From positions 164,267-228,266 of the forward strand of contig NZ_QNQU01000009.1 of assembly GCF_003315595.1 (NCBI RefSeq): 64,000 bases of DNA, in the 5' to 3' direction. Below are positions 7,997-16,617 of this stretch, in pieces. Below the pieces are notes generated by a model. The model did no database searches. It saw only the letters and a list, made by a program, of their open reading frames with translations, and was not told the origin of the DNA. Source of the DNA: Pedobacter miscanthi. GTDB taxonomy: Bacteria > Bacteroidota > Bacteroidia > Sphingobacteriales > Sphingobacteriaceae. Numbering within the stretch: position 1 is the stretch's first letter; the number at the start of each line of letters is the position of its first letter. Both the position numbers and the translations under genes were made by a program.

Positions 7997-9373
7997 TTGG
8001 CAAAATCAAAAACTGCATATTTCTGTCAGAGCTGTGGCTACGAATCGGCAAAATGGCTGGGTAAATGCCCGTCATGTAATCAATGGAATACTTTTGTAGA
8101 AGAAATTGTTGAGAAAACCCCTGCATCCGTTCCAACATGGAAGAGCGATACCACTAGCCGTAAACTGAGCAAGCCTAGTAAAGTTGATGAAATCCAGTCA
8201 TCAACCGAGAGAAGGATTTTAACAGGTGATAAAGAACTCGACCGCGTTTTGGGCGGAGGTTTGGTAGAGGGATCTTTAATTTTGATCGGCGGTGAACCGG
8301 GAATCGGGAAATCGACCCTGATGCTTCAGCTTGCCTTAAATTTAAAAGGAAAAAAATTACTCTATGTTTCGGGCGAAGAAAGTGAACAGCAGATTAAAAT
8401 GCGGGCTGAGCGGATAAAAGAAACCCCATCTTCAGATTGTTATATCCTAACCGAAACCTCCACACAAAATATATTTAAACAAATTGAAATTTTAGAACCC
8501 GAAATTTTAGTAATCGATTCTATCCAGACTTTACATTCCGCACATATCGATTCAACTCCGGGAAGTGTATCGCAGGTGAGAGAATGTACAGCAGAATTAT
8601 TGCGTTTTGCCAAAGAAACCGGTGTACCCGTTTTTCTGATCGGCCATATCACCAAAGACGGGGCCATTGCAGGACCTAAAATACTGGAGCACATGGTTGA
8701 CACTGTTTTACAGTTTGAAGGCGACAGACATCATGTTTACCGCATTTTGCGGTCAATTAAGAACAGGTTTGGTGCTGCAGCCGAACTTGGAATTTACGAA
8801 ATGCAGGGTAGTGGCCTGAGGGAGGTTTCCAATCCGTCAGAAATCCTGCTTTCGCAACGCGATGAAGAATTAAGTGGTATTGCAATTGCAGCAACTTTGG
8901 AAGGCGCCAGACCGATGTTGATTGAAACACAGGCCCTGGTAAGTTCTGCAGCCTACGGCACACCGCAACGATCGGCAACAGGCTTTGATACCAAAAGGAT
9001 GAACATGCTTTTGGCTGTTCTGGAAAAACGCTGCGGTTTCAGGTTAAGTACACAGGATGTTTTCTTAAACATTGCCGGTGGAATCAGGGTGGAGGATCCA
9101 GCAATAGATTTAGCCGTATTAATTGCCATTATTTCTTCCCAGCAGGATATTGCTGTTTCTTCTAAAAACTGCTTTGCTGCCGAAGTTGGCTTATCGGGCG
9201 AAATAAGGGCTGTAAACAGAATTGAACAACGTATAGCAGAAGCTGATAAACTGGGTTTTGAAAGCATTTATATCTCGAAATATAACCTGAAAGGCATCGC
9301 AATAGAAAAATATAACATCGAAATTAAAGCAGTAAGCAAAATAGAGGAAGTATTTAGCTTGGTATTTGGTTAA
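7997..9373 (+). CDS. radA: DNA repair protein RadA
   Basis: RadA is a RecA-like ATPase that promotes branch migration in recombination. From TTG 7997 the product is 458 residues, the normal length. It has an N-terminal zinc finger (CQSCGYESAKWLGKCPSC), Walker A GGEPGIGKST, the RadA-specific KNRFG motif (IKNRFGAAAELGIYEM), and a C-terminal Lon-protease-like domain. The frame stays open upstream to 7865, but that stretch covers the rng terminator and a palindrome and has no homologous sequence. The TTG immediately before AKSKTAYFCQSCG is therefore the likely start. Confidence 0.95.
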   Translation: MAKSKTAYFCQSCGYESAKWLGKCPSCNQWNTFVEEIVEKTPASVPTWKSDTTSRKLSKPSKVDEIQSSTERRILTGDKELDRVLGGGLVEGSLILIGGEPGIGKSTLMLQLALNLKGKKLLYVSGEESEQQIKMRAERIKETPSSDCYILTETSTQNIFKQIEILEPEILVIDSIQTLHSAHIDSTPGSVSQVRECTAELLRFAKETGVPVFLIGHITKDGAIAGPKILEHMVDTVLQFEGDRHHVYRILRSIKNRFGAAAELGIYEMQGSGLREVSNPSEILLSQRDEELSGIAIAATLEGARPMLIETQALVSSAAYGTPQRSATGFDTKRMNMLLAVLEKRCGFRLSTQDVFLNIAGGIRVEDPAIDLAVLIAIISSQQDIAVSSKNCFAAEVGLSGEIRAVNRIEQRIAEADKLGFESIYISKYNLKGIAIEKYNIEIKAVSKIEEVFSLVFG

Positions 9374-9705
9374 AATAGCCTGTGGCAGCAAATCCACAAC
9401 TTTCCCCAAAAAGAAGATAAAATTCCACACTTCTGTTATTTATACAAAATCGCTCATTAACATGAATGATATAACAAACTGATTATAAATTAGTTAATAC
9501 ATTTCGAGACAATAACTATTGTTTTGGATTCAAGTTTGCCTAAACCTTTAAGGTTGTAAATCATTAGGATATGATCTACGCTAAAATAGGGATGATTTAT
9601 CCTCGTTAGCTAAAACTAACGGGGATTTTTTTCGGATAATTATTTAGAAAAATTTTAAATAACTTTGAAAAAGATAATAAACGGAAGAATTATAACCAAT
9701 AAATT
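9374..9705. other. 332-bp spacer with an orphan terminator
   Basis: No plausible coding frame. A terminator hairpin (ATCCTCGTTAG ... CTAACGGGGAT, about 9599-9626, then seven T) lies 226 bp after radA, with no ORF between. A long radA 3' end or an independent small RNA would explain it; nothing in the sequence decides between them. Confidence 0.5.
9599..9632 (+). terminator. Intrinsic terminator without an obvious gene in front
   Basis: An 11-bp stem with one G-T pair and loop CTAAAA, followed by a T run at 9626-9632. Confidence 0.75.
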
Positions 9706-10170
9706 ATGAAAAAAATTATTTTAAGTCTGAGCTTTTGTTTGTTTGGTGCATTTGCTTTTGCACAAACTGCATACACGGGCCAAAAATTTGGTGAAGAAGT
9801 TAAACCAGGGGACGTGAAACCAGCAGCTAAAATGGAAGCCGCAATGGGCGATAATAAAACCGTAGATATGAAAATCGAAGGTAAGGTGGTAGATGTGTGT
9901 AAGAAAAAGGGATGCTGGATGACATTGGAAATGCCAAACGGCGACCCTATGCGTGTAACTTTTAAAGATTATGCTTTCTTTATGCCCAAAGATATTATAG
10001 GCAAAAAAGTTGTTTTGGATGGAATTGCTAAAAAACAGACCATCTCTGTTGAAACTTTACGCCATTACGCAGAAGATGCTAAAAAGACACCAGAAGAAGT
10101 AGCAAAAATTACCGATCCTAAAAAGGAACTGGCCTTTGAAGCTAAAGGTGTGGTGATTTTGGATAAATAA
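9706..10170 (+). CDS. DUF4920 domain-containing periplasmic protein
   Basis: The 154-residue product has a signal peptide (IILSLSFCLFGAFAFA, cleavage near residue 19 before QTAYTG). The body matches DUF4920: MKIEGKVVDVCKKKGCWMTL with a Cys-x4-Cys-Trp motif, then VTFKDYAFFMPKDIIGKKVV. The two cysteines suggest metal binding or redox function, but this is inferred. It stands alone; the convergent ilvE gene is separated by a long palindrome that could end both transcripts. Confidence 0.87.
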   Translation: MKKIILSLSFCLFGAFAFAQTAYTGQKFGEEVKPGDVKPAAKMEAAMGDNKTVDMKIEGKVVDVCKKKGCWMTLEMPNGDPMRVTFKDYAFFMPKDIIGKKVVLDGIAKKQTISVETLRHYAEDAKKTPEEVAKITDPKKELAFEAKGVVILDK

Positions 10171-10262
10171 GAAAGTCAGAAGTCCGGAGTAAGAGAATTG
10201 GAGTATTAATCAAAGCATTTTCTGTGCTTGATTGTAAATCCTTGTCAAATATTATACAATAA

Positions 10263-10360
10263 AAAGCGTCGTCATTTCGAGCGAAGTGCAACGAAGTCGA
10301 GAAATCTATCAAGATAGATCTCTCCATTTCACTGCGTTCCAGTCGAGATGACGACGCTTT
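10263..10360. repeat. REP-like long palindrome, class A (copy 1)
   Basis: About 98 bp forming one near-complete hairpin: AAAGCGTCGTCATTTCGAGC at the left mirrors the TCGAGATGACGACGCTTT end, with ATCTATC AAG ATAGAT at the tip. Related copies are at 14128-14270, 44835-44919 and 62107-62211. Here it separates convergent genes (DUF4920 and ilvE), where the RNA hairpin could terminate transcription from both sides. Confidence 0.8.
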
Positions 10361-10389
10361 GTCTAATTGTTATCTATATCAGTTTATCA

Positions 10390-11454
10390 TTACAAAACCC
10401 AGTTCCAACCAAACTCGTCAGGTGCTAAACCGTAACGGATGTCGTTCAGTTTTTTAGCAATGCCATTCGAAATGTGTCTGGTTGACGGATCGGTTAATTT
10501 ATAGATCTGGCCATTATAGCCCAACTCGCCAACATGTGTTACTGTTGCAGCAGTTCCCGCAGCAAAAGCTTCTGTTAAACTACCGTTTTCAATGCCTTCG
10601 ATTACTTCTTTAACCGAAACCCTACGCTCTTCAACCTCTACACCAGCTTCTTTAGCCAGTTTAATAATTGTATCGCGTGTAACACCATCTAAAACCGTAC
10701 TGCGTACTGATGGGGTAACCAGTTTACCGTTAATTACAAAAAGGAGATTGGCTGTTCCGGCTTCTTCAATAAATTCGTGGGTTACCGAATCAGTCCAAAT
10801 CAATTGATCATAACCTTCTTTTTTAGCCTGCTCGAAAGGATATAACGAACGGGCATAATTTCCGGCAGTTTTAGCAAAACCAACACCACCTTCATCAGCA
10901 CGTGTAAATTCAGTTTCGATCTTCACTTTTAAGGCACTGCTGTAATATGGGCCAGTTGGCGTGGTTAATAATGCAAATTTATAAGTATCAGATGCCTTAA
11001 CTCCTAAATAAGGGTCCATAGCAAACATTACCGGACGGATATACAAAGCATAATCTTCCTGATTTGGCACCCATTTCTCGTCAACATTGATCAATGCCGC
11101 CAAACCCTGCATAAAAATTTCTTCAGGAATAGTTGGCATCGACATTCTAGCGGCCGATTTATTAAAACGTTCGAAGTTTTTATCAGCACGGAATACACTG
11201 ATTCTTCCATCCGGATGACGGTAAGCCTTTAAGCCTTCGAAAATTGCCTGACCATAATGAAGAGCAGAAATTGCAGGGCTCATTGGAATCGGGCCGTAAG
11301 GAAGAATCTGTAAATTTTTCCATTCGCCATCTTCGTAGTCGGCAGTAAACATGTGATCGGTAAAAACCTTACCGAACGGTAATTGCGAAAAATCAGTAAC
11401 AGTCAAACGTGTTTCGGCTGCTTTAGTGATTTTTATATCTAATGTCTCGGTCAT
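10390..11454 (-). CDS. ilvE: Branched-chain amino acid aminotransferase
   Basis: A class IV PLP aminotransferase that interconverts Leu, Ile and Val with their 2-oxo acids. The 354-residue product shows FGKVFTDHMF, ALHYGQAIFEGLKAYR, the PLP-lysine motif FAKTAGNYARS (Lys about 195) and EEAGTANLLFV. The form resembles the eukaryotic-type BCAT (about 350 residues) rather than the 300-residue E. coli form. It is a single gene; the upstream spacer 11455-11620 is ATTCAATC-type low-complexity DNA. Confidence 0.95.
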   Translation of the reverse strand: MTETLDIKITKAAETRLTVTDFSQLPFGKVFTDHMFTADYEDGEWKNLQILPYGPIPMSPAISALHYGQAIFEGLKAYRHPDGRISVFRADKNFERFNKSAARMSMPTIPEEIFMQGLAALINVDEKWVPNQEDYALYIRPVMFAMDPYLGVKASDTYKFALLTTPTGPYYSSALKVKIETEFTRADEGGVGFAKTAGNYARSLYPFEQAKKEGYDQLIWTDSVTHEFIEEAGTANLLFVINGKLVTPSVRSTVLDGVTRDTIIKLAKEAGVEVEERRVSVKEVIEGIENGSLTEAFAAGTAATVTHVGELGYNGQIYKLTDPSTRHISNGIAKKLNDIRYGLAPDEFGWNWVL

Positions 11455-11460
11455 ACTTTT

Positions 11461-11575
11461 TTTAATTTTGAATGAATGAATGTTTCAATGATTGAATGTT
11501 TTGTGCATTCGTCAATTCAATAATTCATTCATTCCGTCATTTATTAATTCCCTAATTCAATCATTAATGATTTCG
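11461..11575. repeat. Low-complexity spacer of ATTCAATC/ATTCATTC words
   Basis: The spacer between ilvE and the dioxygenase gene is made largely of imperfect repeats of ATTCATTC and its complement GAATGAAT/GATTGAAT. The first half reads in one orientation and the second half in the other, so the two halves can fold back on each other. Similar material occurs at 38149-38248 and 61957-62000. Confidence 0.6.
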
Positions 11576-11620
11576 CGCAAATTAATAAAAAACAGCCTTT
11601 TTTAATAGCTTTTTGCAATA

Positions 11621-12586
11621 TTAATCTTTGTTTTTGAGTGTTTTAAGTACACTAAGCACCCATCCTTTGCCCCACTCCTCCATTTGTTCGCTGGTCCACA
11701 AGAAAGGGTAAAAAATTCTTTTCTGAAAACGCGGAGGCAGATATTTCTGCCAGTTGGTTCCGCCCGTTGCGGCAACATCAACCGGATCTTTCTCGAGATA
11801 ACGCACAGCCGATTTGTAATGTGATAAAGGCCATTCTACGTTCACATACAGATCGAGCTTGCGCAATTCATCTGCCAGGGCAGAAACATCTGCACCACTA
11901 AGCTGTAACTGGTGATATAATGCAGAGAAATTGGTTAGAGAGCGATCTTTTGCCAGCTGCAAAAACTGAGCAGCATATTTTTTAATAAACTGTTTTAATG
12001 TTAGGGTTTGTTTGCCAGAGGCCAGCTCTGTTGCACCGAATTTCCAATAGATGTTTTCGAACTGCTCTTCGATGCCTGCATTACTCAGTTCTTCACGTTT
12101 GGATTTATCTACCAGGCGGATAAAATCGGTAGCGCAGATCTCGATCATCCTGTACTGGCCGGATTGAAAACCACTGGCAGGCAGTAAAGACATACGGAAT
12201 TTTAAAAACTGCTCTTTCTCCATTCCATCAACCATAACCTCGAACGATGTAGTTAAGGCGTTAAAGTAGGCATTGATCCTTTTTACACGGGCGGTAAAAA
12301 ATTCGACAGTTAAATTTTCATGCTCGGCTATCTGCTTGCATTCGTGTAAGGCCAGCTTAAAATAAAGTTCCGTAATCTGGTGGTACATGATGAAAATCTC
12401 TTCATCAGGAAAAGGTGTTTTAGGGCTTTGTAAGCTTAATAAAGTATCCAAGTGGATGTAATCCCAGTAAGTAAGGAAATCGGCATATAATAAGCCATCG
12501 AGGTACGATGCCATATCCTGCCCCATTGCGGTATACTTTTCTTGTAATTGGTTTAGTTTATCTTTTATTTCTGGTGTGAAATCCAT
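11621..12586 (-). CDS. Tryptophan 2,3-dioxygenase family protein
   Basis: Heme enzyme that opens the indole ring of tryptophan to N-formylkynurenine, the first step of the kynurenine route. The 321-residue product keeps YADFLTYWDYIHLDTLLSLQ, the substrate-site segment FIMYHQITELYFKL with His, FRMSLLPASGFQSGQYR with Arg, the His of LSHYKSAVRYL (probable heme ligand) and ATGGTNWQKYLPPR. Length is slightly above the bacterial norm of about 280. No other kynurenine-pathway gene is in the window. Confidence 0.92.
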   Translation of the reverse strand: MDFTPEIKDKLNQLQEKYTAMGQDMASYLDGLLYADFLTYWDYIHLDTLLSLQSPKTPFPDEEIFIMYHQITELYFKLALHECKQIAEHENLTVEFFTARVKRINAYFNALTTSFEVMVDGMEKEQFLKFRMSLLPASGFQSGQYRMIEICATDFIRLVDKSKREELSNAGIEEQFENIYWKFGATELASGKQTLTLKQFIKKYAAQFLQLAKDRSLTNFSALYHQLQLSGADVSALADELRKLDLYVNVEWPLSHYKSAVRYLEKDPVDVAATGGTNWQKYLPPRFQKRIFYPFLWTSEQMEEWGKGWVLSVLKTLKNKD

Positions 12587-12657
12587 GGTTTCAAGTTAGT
12601 TGCACAAAGGTGATAAAGATTTTGCAACAAATAACTAAATTTTATACATTTGAAACG

Positions 12658-12708
12658 ATGGCGATGGGGTGCCGCCAAAACCGCCCAAACAGGCTGATGA
12701 CTCCTACG
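12658..12708 (+). promoter_or_regulatory. Fluoride riboswitch (crcB motif)
   Basis: The sequence matches the crcB consensus in order: GGCGATG, a loop strand GGGGT that can pair with ACTCC, the CCGCC arm closing GGCG, AAAC, GCC...GGC, GCTGATG and CTCCTAC. It lines up almost position for position with the Thermotoga petrophila aptamer as I remember it. It ends 25 nt before the start codon of the CLC gene. No terminator hairpin is visible in that gap, so control of translation initiation is more likely than attenuation. Confidence 0.93.
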
Positions 12709-12732
12709 ATTTTTATTTAAAATTGAATTAAA

Positions 12733-14010
12733 ATGCCTGTTAAAAAATTAACAGAAGGGTTTCTTCTGTCTGCCAAACACTTTATTAATCGCGATTTCGG
12801 ATTACTGCTGATCAGCTCGTTAAAATGGCTTTTCATCTCTGTCCTATTAGGTGGGATTATCGGTTCTGCCTCGGCCCTGTTTTTAAGTACTTTAAACTGG
12901 GCAACCAACTGCCGCGAACAACACCTTTGGATTATCGCTTTTTTGCCGCTTGCCGGACTAATGATTGGTTTGGCTTATCATTATTGGGGAAGCTCAGTGG
13001 TAAAAGGAAACAATCTTTTAATTGAAGAGTTGCAATCGCAAAAAAAAGTGATCCCGATTATTATGGCACCGCTTATTTTTGCAGGAACTATTATTACCCA
13101 TTTATTTGGTGGATCGGCAGGCCGTGAAGGTACGGCTGTGCAGATTGGCGGGGCCTTTGCAGATCAGTTTACCAAACTTTTCAAACTTAAACCCAGGGAC
13201 AGGAAAGTGATATTAATTTGCGGTATTAGCGCAGGCTTTGCTTCTGTTTTCGGCACACCTTTGGCCGGAGCAGTATTTGGACTGGAAGTTTTTGTTGTGG
13301 GGAGTATAACCTATAGCGCTATCCTACCCTCTTTTATTACGGCAGTTATTGCCGATTATGCCTGCAAGGCATGGGGCGTTGGTCATACACATTATGCTAT
13401 TGCTGCTGTACCAGAAATGGGCTCGGTTAATTTATTGTTATCTTTAGGTGCCGGAATATTGTTCGGACTTACCGCAAGAAGTTTTTCTGCTTTAAATCAT
13501 GGTTTGACCAGGCTTTTTGGAAAAATTAAATATCCGCCTTTAAGGCCATTCGTGGGCGGTATTATTTTAATCGGAATTATTTATCTGATTGGTAATACAC
13601 GTTATATTGGCCTGGGCATTCCAGTTATATCAGAAGCATTTACCCAACAAGAAGTTTATTATACTTTCGTTATTAAATTGTTTTTAACCGCACTTACCCT
13701 GGGCGCTGGTTTTAAAGGTGGCGAAGTAACTCCACTTTTCTTTATTGGGGCTACATTAGGTAGTTTCTTGAGTTTATTTATCCCTTTACCTTTTGGCTTA
13801 TTGGCCGGAATGGGTTTTGTAGCAGTATTTGCCGGCGCAGCGAACACTCCCTTGGCCTGCATTTTTATGGGTGTAGAGCTTTTTGGTACTGCATCGGGGA
13901 TTTATATTGCACTGGCCTGCGTTATGGCTTACTTATTTTCGGGCCATACCGGGATTTACAAATCGCAGACTTTTGGGGCGCCTAAGCATTTGCTGTTGAG
14001 GAGGAGGTAG
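12733..14010 (+). CDS. CLC-F type fluoride/proton antiporter
   Basis: A 425-residue CLC-family membrane protein with about ten hydrophobic segments. GGSAGREGTAVQIGG (126-140) carries the gating glutamate E132. GFKGGEVTPLFFIGATLG places E331-V332-T333 where CLC-F proteins have a Glu-Val-Thr in place of the GxFxP of chloride channels. With the fluoride riboswitch 25 nt upstream, fluoride export for detoxification is a well-supported function. A generic chloride channel annotation would miss this. The gene is transcribed alone, divergent from the dioxygenase gene. Confidence 0.93.
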   Translation: MPVKKLTEGFLLSAKHFINRDFGLLLISSLKWLFISVLLGGIIGSASALFLSTLNWATNCREQHLWIIAFLPLAGLMIGLAYHYWGSSVVKGNNLLIEELQSQKKVIPIIMAPLIFAGTIITHLFGGSAGREGTAVQIGGAFADQFTKLFKLKPRDRKVILICGISAGFASVFGTPLAGAVFGLEVFVVGSITYSAILPSFITAVIADYACKAWGVGHTHYAIAAVPEMGSVNLLLSLGAGILFGLTARSFSALNHGLTRLFGKIKYPPLRPFVGGIILIGIIYLIGNTRYIGLGIPVISEAFTQQEVYYTFVIKLFLTALTLGAGFKGGEVTPLFFIGATLGSFLSLFIPLPFGLLAGMGFVAVFAGAANTPLACIFMGVELFGTASGIYIALACVMAYLFSGHTGIYKSQTFGAPKHLLLRRR

Positions 14011-14127
14011 CGTCAGGCGATTAGCGTAAAGCGTTTTGCGGGGTGCATCTGCGGTATTTTATAAGTCAGCGGAAACCCTAATTCTGTTGTTTCCCGCTGA
14101 TTTTGCTTATCGACGCAGAGTTAATCT

Positions 14128-14270
14128 CGTCATCTCGACTGAAGCGCAGCGAAATGGAGAGATCTCTCTTGCATGAAGCCCCTCAAACAAGTTCAGGGTG
14201 ACGATTTGGTGGAGAGATCTATCTCAAGACAGATCTCTCGACTACGTTGCCACTCCGTTCGAGATGACGT
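14128..14270. repeat. REP-like long palindrome, class A (copy 2, composite)
   Basis: It starts CGTCATCTCGACTGAAGCGCA and ends TTCGAGATGACG, as in the copy at 10263, but the centre is expanded. It contains a CCTCAAACAAGTTCAGGGTGACG piece (class B end) and two GGAGAGATCT boxes. It looks like one repeat nested in another. It lies in the convergent gap between the CLC-F gene and the serB-like gene. Confidence 0.7.
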
Positions 14271-14282
14271 TAACTACAGGAA

Positions 14283-15584
14283 CTAATACAACACCCTAAA
14301 CTTTATCGTCTGCTCAATCTTTTTAAGCGATTTAAACAGCTGTTTATCGTATTGTGCATTAATATCGGTAATGGCGTAACCGATTTCGGAGTTTGTCATT
14401 AAAAACTGGCTCACGATATTGATATCGTGTTTGGCAAAAACAGTATTAATTTTCGCCATAATACCCGGCACGTTTTTGTGGATGTGGATTAAACGGTGCG
14501 ATTTCTCGATTTTTGGCAGTTGCAGGTTGGGGAAATTACTACTTAAATAAGTAGCGCCGGTATTCATAAAATCGGCAACCCGTTTTGGAATAAAATCGAT
14601 GTTACGCGGATTATTTTTAGGATCGTCGAAAACTACAATGCCCTGTTTGGTACAAAGATCGAGATCTATTTTATTTTTAGCATTGCCTAAATAACCGATT
14701 GTCTTCAATTTAGCGGCATTTTTTAACTGCTCTTTATCTATTTTTTCGCCATCGGCCAAAAGGATAATCCCAACATCTTTTACATATTTCTCTTCAAAAG
14801 AGGTTTTATGACGGATTGATAAGCCATCATTTTTAAGGATAGCGATGGTTAGGGGATCAACCTCACCAATTACCAGACAAAGAATCCTGTTTTTGGGGTA
14901 AGAAATTGCACGGGGCAAATCGTTCACATATAAAAACTCATCGAAACTTGGCGTAACGTGGTCGGCTTTAGAAACAATGCTTTCGCGGGCAATATTTTCT
15001 GTAAAAGCAAAAAATTTATTGATGATACCGCTTTCTCGCAACTGGAAATCAGAGTAACCATCGCCTATACCAAACAATTCGCCCTCAAGCTTTAAATGCT
15101 GCAGTAGTTTTACTTTTCCACCTTCTTCACTTAAGGGATTGGCGTGGTCGTAATCAATAATTTTACCATCACCTGTTGTTACGAAAGTATTTGCGTAAAT
15201 ATTTTCCTTTTTGATATGGTACTGGCTTACTACAGGCGTAATAAACTCTTTAAACCCACCTGAAACGATCAAAACTTCATCTGCGTGTTTTTTAAAAAAC
15301 TCGGCATTACGCGAAAAAGAGGTTGATACTTTCTTTTTTAAATGTTTGATGAGCTGTTTTAAATGATCTTCATTTGCTTCTAAAAGTTTAACACGCTGTG
15401 CCAGACTTTCGGAGAAGGAAAGTTTTCCTTCCATGGCAAAATTGGTATAATCTTCAATTTTCTGGAAAATCGCTTCTTTATCGGGGTGGTTCTTGAGCGA
15501 AATCCTTGCAAGTTCATCGAGTGCTTCTACCTGGGTAAAGGTACTATCGAAATCGATGATGTAATAGGCTTTTTGTTTGGGCAT
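14283..15584 (-). CDS. SerB-type phosphatase fused to a SerA remnant and ACT domain
   Basis: Residues 1-210 form a HAD phosphoserine-phosphatase domain with intact motifs: DFDST (nucleophile Asp), VSGGFKEF and GIGDGYSDFQLRESG. Residues about 225-365 resemble the substrate-binding domain of phosphoglycerate dehydrogenase (LKTIGYLGNAKNKIDLDLCT, then IPKRVADFMNTGATYLSSNF), but the inserted NAD-binding domain is missing. The C-terminus is an ACT domain (HKNVPGIMAKINTVFAKHDI). The phosphatase probably makes serine, and the tail may sense serine. The start codon shares one base with the stop of the SDR gene (TAATG), so translation is coupled. Confidence 0.85.
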   Translation of the reverse strand: MPKQKAYYIIDFDSTFTQVEALDELARISLKNHPDKEAIFQKIEDYTNFAMEGKLSFSESLAQRVKLLEANEDHLKQLIKHLKKKVSTSFSRNAEFFKKHADEVLIVSGGFKEFITPVVSQYHIKKENIYANTFVTTGDGKIIDYDHANPLSEEGGKVKLLQHLKLEGELFGIGDGYSDFQLRESGIINKFFAFTENIARESIVSKADHVTPSFDEFLYVNDLPRAISYPKNRILCLVIGEVDPLTIAILKNDGLSIRHKTSFEEKYVKDVGIILLADGEKIDKEQLKNAAKLKTIGYLGNAKNKIDLDLCTKQGIVVFDDPKNNPRNIDFIPKRVADFMNTGATYLSSNFPNLQLPKIEKSHRLIHIHKNVPGIMAKINTVFAKHDINIVSQFLMTNSEIGYAITDINAQYDKQLFKSLKKIEQTIKFRVLY

Positions 15585-16546
15585 TATCTTAAATGTTGGG
15601 TAATTTCTTTTATGCTTTGGGCAACCGGCTTAAAAACAATTCCGGTTTCCGATTTTACTTTATCACTATTATAATAACTTAAAGTTACACTGCTTTTTGC
15701 GGTATCTTTGGTAATAGAAGCCTCTTTTCCGGTAAAAATGGAAACAAATTTTAACGCACGCCACGCGATACCGAGCATCCATGGTTTTGCTTCTCTTGTT
15801 GGTACTTTAACACCGAAACCCTCTGCAATTTCGCTGAAAAGGTTTTTATAATGATAATCATCGGCAGAAATGATGTAACGTTCTCCCGAAACTTCGGCAT
15901 CCATCAATAAAATCATTGATTTGGCTACATCTTCCACATCAACAAAACCCGATGCGCCGTCGGTATAAAAAGGAAAACCACCCTTTACCAATTTAAAAAT
16001 GGCTCCGCTACCTTCAAAACCTGCATTTTTACCGATGATGACAGATGGATTTACAATAATGGCGTCTAAACCCTCGGTAATACCTCGCCAAACCTCCATT
16101 TCGCCCTCATATTTCGATAATCCATAGGCATGGGCTTTTGAATCATACTCCCAGAAATCCTTCTCCGTAATTTTATTTCCTTTTTTAGCATTGCCCAGTG
16201 CCGCTACAGAACTTACATGTAATAATCTGCAATTATTTTCAGCGCAAAGGTTTACAATGTTCGAAGTACCTTCGATGTTTACATGGAAAAGCTGTTTTTT
16301 ATCTTTAGCGCTTAATGATACAAATGCAGCACAATGATACACTTTAGTAATCCCCTCAAAAGCATCTTCTAAAGCCGAAGGCTCGTTAATATCGGCCTCG
16401 AACCATTCAACAAGTGGGATATTCTGGATGAGGGCAGGTATTTTAGATTTTTCACGCCTCAGGGCCCGCACAGCTAATCCTTTATCAGTTAACTGTTTAA
16501 TTAATTCAGATCCTAAAAATCCAGTTCCTCCGGTTACCAGTATCAT
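15584..16546 (-). CDS. NAD-dependent epimerase/dehydratase family protein (extended SDR)
   Basis: The 320-residue product opens with the nucleotide-binding glycine motif MILVTGGTGFLGSELIKQL. It has VYHCAAFVSLSAKD, the SSVAALG segment and the catalytic AYGLSKYEGE (Tyr-x3-Lys), with the substrate part after about residue 170. The fold is the extended SDR family; the substrate is not recognisable. It resembles the NAD(P)H-dependent dihydroflavonol-reductase-like group. It overlaps the serB-like gene by one base and is divergent from the arginase-fold gene. Confidence 0.88.
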   Translation of the reverse strand: MILVTGGTGFLGSELIKQLTDKGLAVRALRREKSKIPALIQNIPLVEWFEADINEPSALEDAFEGITKVYHCAAFVSLSAKDKKQLFHVNIEGTSNIVNLCAENNCRLLHVSSVAALGNAKKGNKITEKDFWEYDSKAHAYGLSKYEGEMEVWRGITEGLDAIIVNPSVIIGKNAGFEGSGAIFKLVKGGFPFYTDGASGFVDVEDVAKSMILLMDAEVSGERYIISADDYHYKNLFSEIAEGFGVKVPTREAKPWMLGIAWRALKFVSIFTGKEASITKDTAKSSVTLSYYNSDKVKSETGIVFKPVAQSIKEITQHLR

Positions 16547-16617
16547 TTTATTTTTTTCGGGCTATATGTGGAAATACGCATTCAAAAATAGATATTTGAG
16601 CCGAGAGTTTTAAATAT

